A stretch of DNA of 64,000 nucleotides from Chamaecyparis obtusa (Eukaryota > Streptophyta > Pinopsida > Cupressales > Cupressaceae), in the NCBI GenBank assembly GCA_027943335.1, contig BSBK01001878.1, positions 77,001 through 141,000 of the forward strand, given 5' to 3'. Positions 46,076-58,617 of this stretch are shown here, piece after piece (within the stretch, counting starts at the first letter, position 1; each line of letters begins with the position of its first letter). The notes beneath the pieces were generated by a model. It searched no databases. It saw only the letters and a program-made list of their open reading frames with translations, and was not told the DNA's origin. The position numbers and the translations under genes were made by a program.

Positions 46076-48308
46076 TGTAAGCGTACTTCCAATCCTCCAT
46101 TTTTTGAACTTTTTAGGTTGGATTTCATGGTGAATGTTTCCCCTAATGTGTTCCCAGATTTTTTTCCTTCTAACAATGTTGCTATGAAAAACAAAGTTCA
46201 AAGTATTAATATGAAAATGCAAATCAGTTAGTCTAAAGTTCAAATTTTAAACAAGGTTTTGTTATTCAAGTTCAAATTTGAAGCCCCAATTCAAAGCCAA
46301 TGGTTCAAATTTAGAAGTCCAGATGTAATTTTTAGATTGAGATTGATATCCACAAGTTCAAGCATGTAGATTTAGATTGGATATTACAAGTGGATGATTT
46401 AAAGTTCCTTAATTGCCTCGATGCATGATTAAGTATAATCTCATGTCCTTGTGCAAAAGTTTAAAGAAAAAAGGTGAAATCCCACAATGGAGAAGCACTT
46501 TTCATGTTTTCCACTAAGGAGAAGCCCAAGTTGACTTTTTTGCCAATACACAAACGAGTCAGATTGCAATTGAAAGATTTAATGAATTTGATCCAAATAA
46601 TGAAATGATGGGAACCGAGCTTGATGAAAATGTAAATTCAAAGAAAATTGGAGAATTTGTGTCATAGATTTCCACCTATCTTAGTACTTTTACGCTAAAG
46701 GATAAAATCCTTTCTAGTTTTCTACTAGCGCATTCAAAGTGAGAATCTCCGCTAGGGAAATCACATTCAATTTTCTTAATTTGTGTAGGCGTCAATTTTG
46801 TCTTACAAATATAGGTTTTTTGAATTGAAGTCTCAATGTATTGAATTAGTTGTGAGGATTGAGCCCACGCTCTCTTCATCTTTATATGTTCAATCTCACT
46901 AAAGAAAAGGCAAGTTTGGAGAATGGGTACAAGATGCTCAAAAAATGAGGAGGAGCTTGGTGCATATCAAACATTGAAGACCGGTTGGATGGAGAAACAA
47001 ATTGCAGAGAATGAATCTTTAGATGCTTCTTTCCTTGGTCAATTTTTGGTCTCCCAGTGAAGGTAAGTTCATCCCCAAATTTCTGAGTCATCTTCAAGAA
47101 TTGAATCATGAAGACTCTACCATGTTAGCTACTAAGGATATTAAAAGACTTAGATGCTGCAAATGCTCGACCTCAAGGAGTATTGATAAATTACAGTAAG
47201 GGGTCAATAAAGTGGTCAAAAATTATATAGATGAGAGAGTTATGAAGCTTTTTCTTGTGTTCTTTTTATAGATGAGATACATGTGATTGATACGGAATGC
47301 TTCTCATACCTTGATCATGCTTCAGAAAGGTCAATGAACAAAAGGAAGTCAACATCTACAATCATGAATAGGGGAAAAAAAATTCTCAGGATCCCGACAT
47401 AAGTCTATGCATAGAGCACGTATAGATTCAAGACAGTCATCATCGATAAAGCACTCATTAGAGATGTATTGCTATAGATATGAATGCACATGTCATCTCA
47501 TGACAATTGTGATAAAGATCGAAGCTCGAAAAAGATCCATGCATGGCAGGGACATGGATGATAAAAAAACCTAAGTGTTCAGTTGATGTTTGATTATGTG
47601 TCTTGTGAAGCTCGAGTCAATTTTTGATTCCCCTATTCTATTGTCAAAATATGGAGGCATAGAGACCGAGCCCATAGCTATTTATCCAAGAAGATGACTG
47701 CAAGTAATTTAACAAAGTTCCCAACTTGATGAGAATAGGGAGTCCACAAAACAATAGTATTTTTGATGGAGAAGTACTTTGACACTCCAAGAGACATTAA
47801 CAACATATGACCAATCATGAGAATGATAGTTGTTGGTTAAGTGATGCCCAAACCTACAAGTCATAATAGTGAAGGCTTATATGTAAAATCTCTAAACCTA
47901 GGTGTCTAGAAAGCTACAGATGAATGATATCTTCATTCCCATACATATGTGCACTATTTTAGCTGGTGCCTTCTATTCTATTTAATCCATGTGTATCAAG
48001 CCAAGTGTAAAGAAGGTGCACGTTGATAAAATGCAAATATAGTCATAAAATTGGTAATCACCAATACAGAGAAATTTCCTAAAGTAACATCTAAGATATG
48101 AGAAAATATGTGGACATTGCCAGAGACACCAAGATTGAAGCTCAGGTGAAAATTGAAACACGTGGTTAATATATATCTACATTTCCCAAAATAGAACATG
48201 CCAATCTGGCAAGTAAAATCTTCTCAGAAAAAAATGAGCCAAATATTACATATTATCAATTACCCCTACAGTCACAGGTTAAGCCATCACATGTGATTAG
48301 AAAAATGA
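46076..48308 (+). repeat. LARD 3' LTR, first part
   Basis: It starts TGTAAGCGTACTTCC and follows 26119-28249 and 42921-43030 in order, which shows that the nested gypsy-like element of the left LTR is absent here. It is broken at about 48309 by the poly(T) edge of LINE-A. Confidence 0.75.
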
Positions 48309-48499
48309 AATTTTATTTTTTTTTGGGCAAAAGTGGACTAGCCACTGAATATATTTATTAAATAAATCTGATTCAAAAGCTCAACTAGGAAAGAATCAAT
48401 AAGAAAACTCAGAATCTTTGCTATATACAAAAAAAATTGAACATCGATATTTACAATAATTCCTATATCGATGGCATAAAGATACCCTGTTTATAGTTT

Positions 48500-49880
48500 G
48501 GAGACATTACTTCCTACAATTAGAAAATTGAATTATAATCGAGAAGATATAAAAATTTAAAAAAGTGATTAATTCTTATCATCCAAAATGTCTCACTCCA
48601 TTTATGCACATTTGATCCAATGATAGGAAATAGAAGCATTGGGAACTTGAATATCACTACCCTAGCTAGATTTGGTACATGGTTGAGGAGAGGACTCCCA
48701 ATTTGATCCATGAACCACACCCCATGTTGAAGAAGGTACATCCCAACTAGAGGCCCTATCACCAAGTGATATTTGCAACCATTCCAAACACTGAGCATCT
48801 TTGAAAGTGTTTATGACAAGCACACCATAAATCTTAATGTGTTTTCCCTATGAAGTTATTGTACATGCACCATACAACCCATCTGAGCCATCTTGCGATC
48901 CAGGAAGCAACCCAGAGGAAAACCTTTGACTGGGAAATGTGGAAAAATCTTTATTTGGGAGACCTAAAAGATCTAGCATTGCATACCCCATTCGCTTCAC
49001 ACACTTCTCAAGTTGAAAACCCAAAGCCCTCATAGTGACTTTCAGGGTGGATTTCATAAAGCAAGGACTCCATTTTTCAAAAGATTTTTGGAGTGCATCA
49101 TAAGTAGCCATGAATTCGTGCTTCTATAAAAGTTGAGACTATGAGAACAACCCTCCCACAAAAGTGTGACTAGCCCACAAATCATAATGTTGCATTGCAA
49201 TTTTTAACTTGTTTTCACTCCAAAATTGCTGGTAAATTACTTTAGCTATGAGGATCTCCAAAAGTGTAACTAACTGTAACAAATCCATTGCATTTGACAA
49301 GAAATTTGAAAGAAAATTGGATGAAAAAAGAAATTTCTTGGAAGTAGGGGAGAGAATATCATCCCCAATTACATTCCTAATCACTCGCCAAATAGTAGGA
49401 GAATGAACAATGAACATTTTATCCATTGCAGAATCATCAACATGCAATGGAAGAACATCCTCATCCACCCTCGGCTATAGCCAAATTCTATAATTTTTGG
49501 GTAGAATTGTCCTATGAAATAGAGAACATGAATCACATTTAACATAGACCTCCATAGCAGTCAACATCCTCACGTGAAAACTTGTGAAATGCACTAAAAC
49601 TAGAGACTTGAAGGGTATAAATAAATTAGACAATGATAATTGAATACAATATCTTGTGAGAATAAATTTCCATTAGTTAAAACACACATGGATGATTTGG
49701 AGGACAATCAGCCATGTGATAGATATTGCTTGATCTGACACCAAAGTGAACTCACAATGTGTGACATAGAGCACGCATCCTTTAGTGGCACTTGAAGTAC
49801 ATATAGGATGCCCATTTACTAGATATCTTGGTGGTAGTAACTAAGTGAGGATAAACAATAGTTATTGCAAATAATACAAA
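48500..49880 (-). pseudogene. Coding-like segment between LINE-A RNase H and its tail, unknown
   Basis: About 1.3 kb keeps a mostly open minus-strand frame with few stops. KCDSCSLFHRTILPKNYRIW near 49530 is followed after a stop by DEDVLPLHVDDSAMDKMFIV near 49466. Then come WASHTFVGGLFS near 49175, MATYDALQKSFEKW near 49111, EKCVKRMGYAMLDLLGLPNK near 49005 and DGSDGLYGACTITS near 48890. A shift then leads to GDRASSWDVPSSTWGVV near 48745. I recognise no domain. L1-type LINEs usually have only untranslated sequence here. It may be a third LINE ORF, a transduced host gene piece, or sequence of an earlier element. Confidence 0.45.
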
Positions 49881-49919
49881 TGAAATCATGATATATGATC
49901 TTGAATGAAGGATAATTAA

Positions 49920-52900
49920 TGCTGACACTTGTCAATGTCTGACTTGATCAATAGTTGTAGCTCCTCGTATTTCTCAATGAATGAACTCAACTGGAAGGTT
50001 GAAATCATGATTCCTTCACACCCTAAATTTGATAAGTAATCAGCAACCTTGTTCTCCTCCCTTAGAGTGTGAGAAATACATACATCCTGGCATTGGTCTA
50101 ATAGATTCCATATCTAATGGAGGATATGCTTAAGCTGCTAGGTGTATATATGCCTCTTAATGCAGGCATTAATAATTACTTGTGAATCACCTTCAATCTA
50201 CACTTTGTAAAAATTTCCTTTCTTGGAAAGGACTAAACTTGCAGACAGGGCTTGTGCTTTCGCTAGATTATTTTTACCATCTATAAGGGGGCACTTGTAA
50301 ATGCTAATACTTTCCCATTATAGTCTCTAATACATGCCCCTAATCCTGATTTACCTGTATTTCCTCTAGAAGCTCCATCGAAATTAAGCTTCACATATCC
50401 TATGTTGGGTGGATGCCAATGTACAGTAGCTTGATATACTTTTGATTGCATTTTAGTGGCTAATCCATAGCTTGAGGGAATGAATAATGTTTTCCATTCT
50501 AGTAGAATATTTTGTCCCAAGGGTTAATAATAGGGTTAATCTTGCATCTGCTAAGGCTTGCATTAGTAACCTCTGCAATTGACTTTTCAATACCTTCTAA
50601 CACCTTATTAATAGAGGAAGATTCTTTTTAGAATATCCACTTATTTCTCTCCCACCAAATGGCCCATATGACTAATACTGAGGTGCACTTCCATATTCCT
50701 ACAAACAAGGCTTGAGGATGAAAGATCAGCCATGCTTGAAAAATATCCCATATGTTATTCTAGAGAGGGGAAAAGAAGCTTAACTTTCTGAGGATAAACA
50801 TCTAGCATTGATGGGCAAAAGGACAATGCACAAAAAGATGATCACCTATTTCATATTCCTCATTATATAGCACACATTTGAAGTTAGGAGAAATATTTAA
50901 TCTCTCTAATCTATCACTTGTTAGGATTCTATTTTTTATAGAAGCCATGCAAAGCAACCAGCTTTTTGTAGTATGACATTGTTCCAACAAAAGGAATATG
51001 CTTGTGAAGGACTCTTATCTGAGGCCATTCTTTAGATGAGCCTATATCCCTCTTTGATTGAATAGTTTCCATCCTTGGCTGGTGCCCATAGTAGTTTATC
51101 TTCATTGTTTGAAAGCAAGGCTTGTTTTTTGTCTAAGATGGATCAAAAATAACTTTTTTCTTGATTAGATAGAGGAAGTTGATCTGTATCCTTCCATATA
51201 ACTCTCCTTGAGACAAGGCAGACTACTGATATGAAGTGATTAACCTGAATCCCCCATATAGACTCTGTAGCTGATAAAATATTTTGAATGTGGGGCACTG
51301 TGGTCAAAGGAGGTTGACTATTCCATGAATCTCTCCAAAACTTAACCTTATCTCCACTATGTATTTCCCAAGTTAAATATTTGAGAACAATGTCTCTAGA
51401 AGAAACCACAAAATCCCAAATCATAGACCCCTTTGGAGGATCAAGCATTGAGAATATCCTTGATGGATCATTTTTATCCAGATACTTTGCTACATAATTT
51501 CACACCATGTAGTTTGAGACTTGTTGTACATTCACCAAACTAGCTTGCCACCAAAGGCTACATTCCATTTTGATAAATCATGGACTCCTGCACCACCTAC
51601 AGCAAGAGTGTGTGTCATATCATGTAGAGATATAAGAGGGATATTCTTATCTTCTATCATATTACCCGTCCAAAGAAAAGCTCTAATCAACTTTTGAATT
51701 TTTAAGAGGACTGATGGTGGAGCTTTGAGGATAGCTAAATAGTAATTTAGAATAGCTGAAAGTATTGATTTAATGAGTAGTATTCTGCTTGATAATGAAA
51801 GCCATCTAACTTTCCATGCCACCACTCTACTTTTAATTATTTCAAGGACAGAATTCCAATAGTTCATCTTATTTGATCCCATGAAAAATGGTATTCCAAG
51901 ATATTTTGAAGGCAAAAAATCCTCTAAAAATCCCAGAATTCTGATAGTTCTATCTGATATAACATTATTAATATTGAAAAGAAAGATTTTTTTATTTCCG
52001 AGGATTAATTTTCTGCCCTGAAACATCAAAGTATAATTGTAGAATGTTCTTGATCTATCTTTCCTCTAATACTTGTGATCTACCAATAAGCAACATATCA
52101 TCAGAAAATAAAGAGTGAGTGATGGATATAAATGTACCCTGTATGTTTTCTCCCTGCCATTTACCTAACAAATTAAGATTCTTGATAGTCCTACTAAAAT
52201 CTTCAACATAATAATGAATAAAACTGGGGATAGGGGATCTCCTTGTCTCACACCTTGTGTAGAAGAGAAAAAGCATGATGCTTCCCCATTAATGATAACT
52301 AAAAACCAAGCTCCTGAAATGCATGCTTTTATCCATTTGCACAAGCTTTTTGAAATACCCATTTTCTGAAGAACTTGAAAAAAAAAATTCCAATATACCC
52401 GGTCATATGCCTTCATCATATCAAGTTTGATCACAAAATTAGGATACTGAGAAGTGTTGATGGAATGTAAGACTTCATGAGCAACCAAGGCTCCCTCCAT
52501 GATTTTTTGACCTAGAATAAAACCTCCCTGCTCAGGAGAGATAATGTTTGGGATAAGATGTTGCAATCTCAAATAAATAGCTTTAGTGACAATCTTATAT
52601 GTTAATTTACACAGTGATATGGGCTGAAAATCAGAGAAAGTTTTAGGCTCCTTTGTTTTTGGAATTAATGCAATATTGGTAGTATTAAAATATTTGAGCA
52701 TGGTTATATTCTTCCTAGATTCCTCAACAATAGCTAACAAATCCCAACCAATGGTGTCCCAACAACTTTGAAAGAAAAGCGTAGTAAATCCATCTGGGCC
52801 CAGAGCTTTTTCTTGAGGGAATGAAAAAACTACCTTTCAAATTTCTTGAATAGAAAATGGAGTCATAAGCTTTGAGTTCTCTATGAGAGACACCATTGGA

Positions 52901-54204
52901 GGAATTGCCTCAAGGAGATCATTCACTTGGGAATCCAGAGGTGTTGGATATTCAGCTGGAGCAAGAAGATTTTTGAAGAATTTAACACCTTCTTCCCGAA
53001 TAAGTTGTGCATTGGTTAAAATGTTTCCCGATTCAACATCTTTAATTTGAAAAATTGTTTTAGCTATGCTCTTTTGTTTGGCTGAAGCATGGAAATATTT
53101 AATATTCTTTTCACCTTGTTGAAGCCACAATTCCCTTGATTTTTGTCTCCAATATTCTTCTTCTCTATTACACAACTCTTCCCATTCATGCTAGAGGGTC
53201 TTTCACTTAGCATAAGTTTCATTGTTCATACCATTTTGAATGATATTTTTATAAATATCATTCAATTATGTTTTGATGGCCTCTTTCTATTTAAAGATAT
53301 TCTTAAAAACATGTTGATTCCAATTCTTTATAAGGGACTTGACATGCTTTAATTTATTGGCAAATTGATGCATCTTGGAGCCTTGAACAAAGGGTGCACT
53401 GACTGACCACTATTTTATCAAATGAAGGAAATGTGGATGATGAAGCCACATTCTTTCAAACTTCAAAGATGAACTATACTATTCTTTATCCCCATTAGCT
53501 GCCTGAGTGATTAAGAGAGAGATGGGAAAATGATATGAACCCGACAATGACAGAATCTGCAACATGATATGAAAGTTGTGAAGTTTCCATTCTTGAGAGA
53601 GGAGAAATATGTCCAAGCAAAAAATAATTTGTGCAAATCCATCTCTCCTATTTTTCCATGTAAATGACCCTTGTGTTGGATGAATATCCATTAGATTGTT
53701 GTTGTCCACAAAATGTGAAGAATCATGAATAGTTTTGACTGGTGGACAAATCCCACCAGCTTTCTTGGACTGATTCAAAATTGTGTTAAACTCACCCCCT
53801 ACAATGACATTTTTTGAATCTTGACATTGGATCAAATGAGTAATGTTTTTCTAGACTTTTAATTTGTCTTGCATTGAAGAAGGCCCATACACATTTATTA
53901 GAATAAAAGAAATGTCAAAGTTTGACATCTTAAAAATTTGCCAATTTAAATTTTGCTAAATAAGCTGACCCTGAATTGTTTGAGGGTTCCAAATAACAAC
54001 AAGATCTCCTAAGGATCCTACACCAGGTGAATGAAATCAAGACCACTTTGGCCATTTACCAATTGTCTTGTCAAAAGTGTCTTGTGATAGCTTAGTTTCC
54101 TAAATCATGATAATATCTACCTTCATAGAATCAATCAATTGCTTAATCCTACATCTTTTGTCAGAGGCACTGATGCCTCTGACATTCCAAGAGTTAATCT
54201 TCAT
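49920..54204 (-). pseudogene. LINE-A ORF2: endonuclease, reverse transcriptase, zf-RVT, RNase H
   Basis: It starts MKINSWNVRGISASDKRCR at 54204, the L1 endonuclease opening, with GGEFNTIL near 53800 and SYHFPI (SDHxP-like) near 53550. RT motifs are TTNIALIPKTKEPKTFSDFQ near 52680, PEQGGFILGQK near 52545, VIKLDMMKAYDRV near 52430, QGVRQGDPLSP near 52255 and the catalytic LFSDDMLLIG near 52100. The thumb region YLGIPFFMGSNK lies near 51900. The zf-RVT domain has ILTSDRLERLNI near 50930 and GDHLFVHCPFAHQC near 50840. The C-terminal RNase H has VKLNFDGASRGNTGKSGLG near 50395, EGDSQVI near 50200 and REENKVADYLSN near 50060. Several frameshifts and stops make it inactive. Confidence 0.87.
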
Positions 54205-54239
54205 TGCAGACAAGGAGAACATTTTTTTCACCTCGTCAC

Positions 54240-56560
54240 ATGCTTGGTAACAAAAAAAATATCATCCAAAGTAGTCTGAATACCTATTACTATTTTATTT
54301 TTAGTCTTTAATCCTTTAGGTCTACCTCTAGATTTGGGTGTTTTAGGGACCTGCTGACATTGGGATGGAGTTTGTGCTATTTAAAAGGATTTGATGGTGA
54401 TCAAAGAGGCCCAAAGAAGAAGAGCCCTTAGGATCCTTAAAAGGTTAAACATTGTTTGTCTCAATCTCACCAACAGTATCATCCAAACATTGGAGATTTC
54501 TATTAACTGTCAAACTTTGAACCTGCTGATAAATGCATGTTTCTAATCCCAATGAGTCCTCATTAGTGAAAGAGGTAGAAATTAACTATTCTTCTTGAGA
54601 TGTTGCATAGACAACTTCCCCAGCCTCTAAAATCTGACAAATATTTAGATTTTTAAGAAAAGTCTGATTGTTCCAAAATTGAAATTCTTTGATCAACTCA
54701 TCAAGTGTATTGGTGTTTTGATGACATGATAACAAGCCTTCTTCCTCAAATATGCCAAAAATAATAGAAGATTCTATTTCAGACACAATCTAATCATTAG
54801 TCTGATGAGCCTTCCACTCTTAAAATTGAATTGTATTGAATAGATCCCACGGGATAGGATAGGAAAAATGAAGTCTCAAATTGAAAGACTTCATCCTCAT
54901 ATCATCAAAACTTGACAAAATTGATACGATTCAAGACTGAGGTCAAGATTTGAAGCCTTTGAAACCAGATGTATAATTCTGAATGGAAAGAAAAACTGAT
55001 TTCAAAAGGAGAGAAAATGTTGGGTTTGACAACTTCCTATTATTGAAAACTTGAAGATCTCCCAATGAAGTATCAAAATGTGGTGAGACATTTTGAGCTT
55101 CATGAGACTTAGGTACCAGTTTATATATACATAATGCTGGATTTGAATTATGATCACGACATACTTCCGTTGAACCTTGTACTGAATCTTGACATTGGCT
55201 ATTAAAATGACCCAGCCTATGTTGAAATTTGTGCACTATGGCATCATCCTATATCTGGATGGACCAATTCCATAAACCCCATTGAGAGTTGATCTCAAGC
55301 TGAATAGGAAAGGCTTTGCACATATCTAAGAGAAGGAAAACTCTAACATCCAGTTGCATATGATCAAAGGGTATAAGATCATGCTTGAGGAAAATCCCTA
55401 ATTTATTAGCCATAATTTCAATGATTTGTGGGTCTCTGTATTCCAGCAGAAGAAGAGGAAATGAGATGCAAAAGGGAAAAAAATGAATATTTGTGGGCTA
55501 AAGCTTAAAATTAGGGACCCCAATCATGGTGAAAAGTCTAGACCTGTGAAAAAACCATTCTTTTTGCTTATGAATGGAATCCCTGAACTCTTTGGATTTA
55601 AAAATGGAAACAAAATATTGGGAGTCCATATCTATATAAAAAATATCTTTTAACCTTGCCCATGAAGAGAACGCCCAATTGTTAATATCAAAAAATGATA
55701 ATGTGGTGCAAGAAAACTTACCTATAAGTGTAGATTGATGAAGAAGTCCAATTGGTTGCTCCAACAAATGAGTTGGAAGTGTGATTTTTAGCTGATTTGG
55801 AGCTGGCTCAATTGGCTTCTTAGAAACTGCACCCTGAGTTTGTTTCTTTTGCCAAACTTGTTGGATCTTTTTTGGATTGAAGGGGGCCCTAGATAAGACA
55901 GGAGTTGTAGCTCCAAGATCAGGGACCATAAACACTTGATTAAGTATAGATCCATGTGATCCAAAAAAATCACCAGAAGATATAGGCTCTGTATCCTTCT
56001 CTGATGTAGCAACCTCTATTAAAGTTTTTGGAGGTTTAGTATAAATTTGGACTGGTGACCCCAGGGGTGTGCCCTCACAAATATTAAAGACAAGTTTCTT
56101 TTGGGAATGTCGATGGATGCCATTTAGTCCAAGCTTCCTATTCCTATGATGTTGAGATGCACCCTTGCTCCTCTGATCAAGCAGAAAAGGCAGATGAGAA
56201 AGATTTTTTGAATTTTTGAATTCCCGCCCAGACCCATTTTCAAAATGTGGAACATGCGGAAGATGATCTGAAGCCTATTTTGATGATTCCCCTATTTTGA
56301 ATGTAGATGAACTTAGCTAGGACCTAGAATTGTTGACAGTCCCCTTCAAAGAACCCTTATTAATGTGAAGATCAACCAGCCTAGTATCTGACAGATTCCC
56401 TAATTTTGCAACTAGTTTGCGGTGAACATGAAATCGAGGGTTCACAAAGAAGGGCTTGGTAGGTTGTACAATTGCCTTTCCATGAAAGATTGACCCCAAA
56501 CCCTTACTGTCAAAATGTCCATTATGTGCATTCTTTTCCTGAAAAATGCATCACTGAAAT
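54240..56560 (-). pseudogene. LINE-A ORF1, DUF4283-like
   Basis: One minus-strand frame, shared with ORF2, runs for about 770 codons with several stops. A Lys/Ser/Pro-rich N-terminal half (56500-55900) is followed by a DUF4283-like domain: LIGKFSCTTLSFFDINNWAF near 55720, IFYIDMDSQYFVSIF near 55640 and WFFHRSRLFTMIG near 55555. It continues to a degenerate zinc knuckle KFQHRLGHFNSQC near 55230, where the first two Cys seem lost. The rest (55190-54250) is low-complexity. ORF1 of plant L1 elements binds the element RNA. It is followed by ORF2 after a short gap, as is usual. Confidence 0.72.
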
Positions 56561-56715
56561 ATAGGATCACGATGAATCTTTTCTATAGGCTGCACAATGG
56601 GCATAGAGGAGAAAATACTATACAAATATTTTTCTCCTAGTCGATACTTTTGTGGCCAAACAACAGCCTTATTGTTTCTATATCCCCACCATGCATTATG
56701 TGTAGAATATCCATT

Positions 56716-57226
56716 TAGAGGAAGGCATTATGTGAAACTGAAAAGCCACAAAAGACTAAACAATTATAGAGGAACTGAATAGTTTCCATGGAGGCTATTT
56801 TATTGTAAATCTTTTCCTATAGCAGGGTTCTTCTTTTCTGCAAGAGTGGGAAGTGCTGGAGTAGAAGCGATACAGTTTTTCTTTTATGCAATTCATTTTC
56901 ATTTGCATTTAGAGTTGATAATTCTAGTTTTTTGTAATAGACTTAGCAGAGGTTGTGAGAAAATAAAATCAGAGTAGTATTATTTGTTTTGTTCAAGACA
57001 AAGAGCGGTTTTATTCTGAATCGTAGCATTTGGTTATTACTTTTCTATTTATAATCAATCATAGTATTATTGTATTCAATTTTGGGCATTCTCTTGCATC
57101 TTGTGTTAAGTACTGGATGGGCTGATGATCGTAGTATTTGTAGACATTCCTATTACAGAAATTGGGATTATTTAACCTTCATTTTCATTTTAGTTTCACT
57201 ACATTTTCATAAGTAGCATTTGTATT
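56716..57226 (+). repeat. LARD 3' LTR, second part
   Basis: It resumes at GTGAAACTGAAAAGCCACAA (56728), matching 43184, and continues to CATTTGTATT at 57226, where the TRIM-like insertion starts. Confidence 0.75.
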
Positions 57227-57743
57227 TGTAAGAATTTTGATATCGCTATGATACCATGTAAGAATTTTCCTAAGGCAAAGAATAAAATCCAAGATCTAAA
57301 AACTCAAGAGATAGCACAAGAGAGATAGGCAAAATGATCAAATAATTGATTATAGCCAATTGAATTGATTACAAAGTAGGAGTGCCTAAATATATAGGCA
57401 ATGCAATAAGACTACATGATAAGGAGATGATAAGATATCACCCACACAAGGTGGAATCACATGTCCACCAAAGGTGGATCATCCTCCATTGTACATGAAA
57501 GTATGTGAAACATGTGCAACAATGAGAGGATGATAATGTGATAAGAGCACTAAAGGTGGATCTCACAAACAAAGAGGTATGTGATGACAACTATCACACC
57601 TAAAGTGGAAATTCTCCTAACCATGTGCTAAAATGAAATGCAAACTCCTAGGTGTCACAATGACAACTAATATGCAAATGCATTATCCTAAGTAAACTTA
57701 AGTAAAGTGTAATTAGTAAATATTTAATTACACCAACAATATT
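57222..57743 (-). mobile_element. TRIM-like or solo-LTR copia insertion with target duplication
   Basis: A 512-bp segment (57227-57738), absent from the left LARD LTR, starts TGTAAGAATTTTG and ends ACACCAACA. It is flanked by GTATT (57222-57226) and ATATT (57739-57743), a 5-bp duplication with one change. On the minus strand it starts TGTTGGTGTAATTAAAT. It ends GGAAAATTCTTACA, then TGGTATCATAGC (tRNA-Met primer site, 57245-57256), then a second AAAATTCTTACA. This is an LTR plus primer site plus a copy of the LTR tail, as left by a large internal deletion. No coding is seen. Confidence 0.72.
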
Positions 57744-58059
57744 GCATTACCAATGTCGAGGAGTCATAGGAAATGTGAATTCTTGGAGTTGGCTAGGTTT
57801 AGAACTAAATTTACTGCCTGAGTTAGTTCTATCTAGGACTGGCTTGGTTTTCCTCTTCCGTTCTTAGGTTAAGAATGTACCCAGTTAGTTTAGGAATACA
57901 ACAAATTCATTGAATATCATTCATAAGATAGTTGTACCTTTCAATTTAGAGGAAATCTATCAACCTAATGATAGATTATCCAATTGTTGTTATCAAATTA
58001 TTTCTCATAGATTTGGGCATTTGAGAGTTATATTGAAAAGTACAATCTATTTAGCAACT
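57739..58059 (+). repeat. LARD 3' LTR, last part
   Basis: It continues the left LTR from ATTACCAATGTCG (43676 against 57747) to CTATTTAGCAAC (58059). The frame 57910-58134 is a chance frame that runs over the LTR edge. Confidence 0.72.
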
Positions 58060-58615
58060 AAGTTATTGAGGTTTTTAGGTATGAAATCTTTCAGGTCAAT
58101 TTTGAAGGCCTTAGAGGCTCTAGATCATGATTGACCTCGACTGACTTGAGCTTGCGCTAGTCAGGCATTGTAAATCAAGTCTTGACATTTTCGGAAAGTG
58201 GTTATAATAGAAAAATGGAGCTACGGTTAAAATGTTATGGCATTTGCAATTTGGGCTACCTAAAAACATATTTTGTAATTATTTGGAGCTGACCATATGT
58301 AAAAAAGAAAAGAAAAGAAAATAATTCTTATGATAGTTGGCCTTAAGGGATGAATTTCTAGAACCTTCTCGGGTGGTGGAAATTGCCTATATAAGAAAGG
58401 TCTATAGTATTGTCTAGAGCAGTTTTGTGTAGATCTAGGTAATGATTCAAGGCTTTGTCCTACAGATTATTGTAAAGGAAAATTCCCATGTGGCTTTGCA
58501 TATTGTAATTTTGAAATTTGTAATTCCACATTTGTGGAGATAATAAGAAGCTCATTTTCAATTCTTGCAAATTGTTGTGGTTTCTCTATCTCTATTATGT
58601 GTTTGTAGTATTAAG
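58060..58615 (+). other. LTR-like non-coding stretch with a TATA box
   Basis: There is no coding. CCTATATAAGAAAGG at about 58389-58403, the poly-purine stretch AAAAAGAAAAGAAAAGAAAA near 58302, and a downstream T-rich part (GTTGTGGTTTCTCTATCTC near 58573) resemble the promoter and U5 of a plant LTR. No second copy or primer site is in the window, so the reading is weak. Confidence 0.3.
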
Positions 58616-58617
58616 GG

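Larger units (their letters stand above)
48309..56715 (-). mobile_element. LINE-A, L1-type LINE, about 8.4 kb
   Basis: The minus strand encodes ORF1 (DUF4283-like) then ORF2 (endonuclease, RT, zf-RVT, RNase H) and ends in an A-rich tail, seen as TTTTATTTTTTTTT on the plus strand at 48309. The 3' end carries AGTGGCTAGTCCACTTTTGCCC just before the tail. It splits the right LARD LTR, and about 145 bp of the target (43040-43185 in the left LTR) is missing at the insertion. A clear target duplication is therefore not visible. The total length is above the usual 6-7 kb because of an extra segment between RNase H and the tail. Confidence 0.8.
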
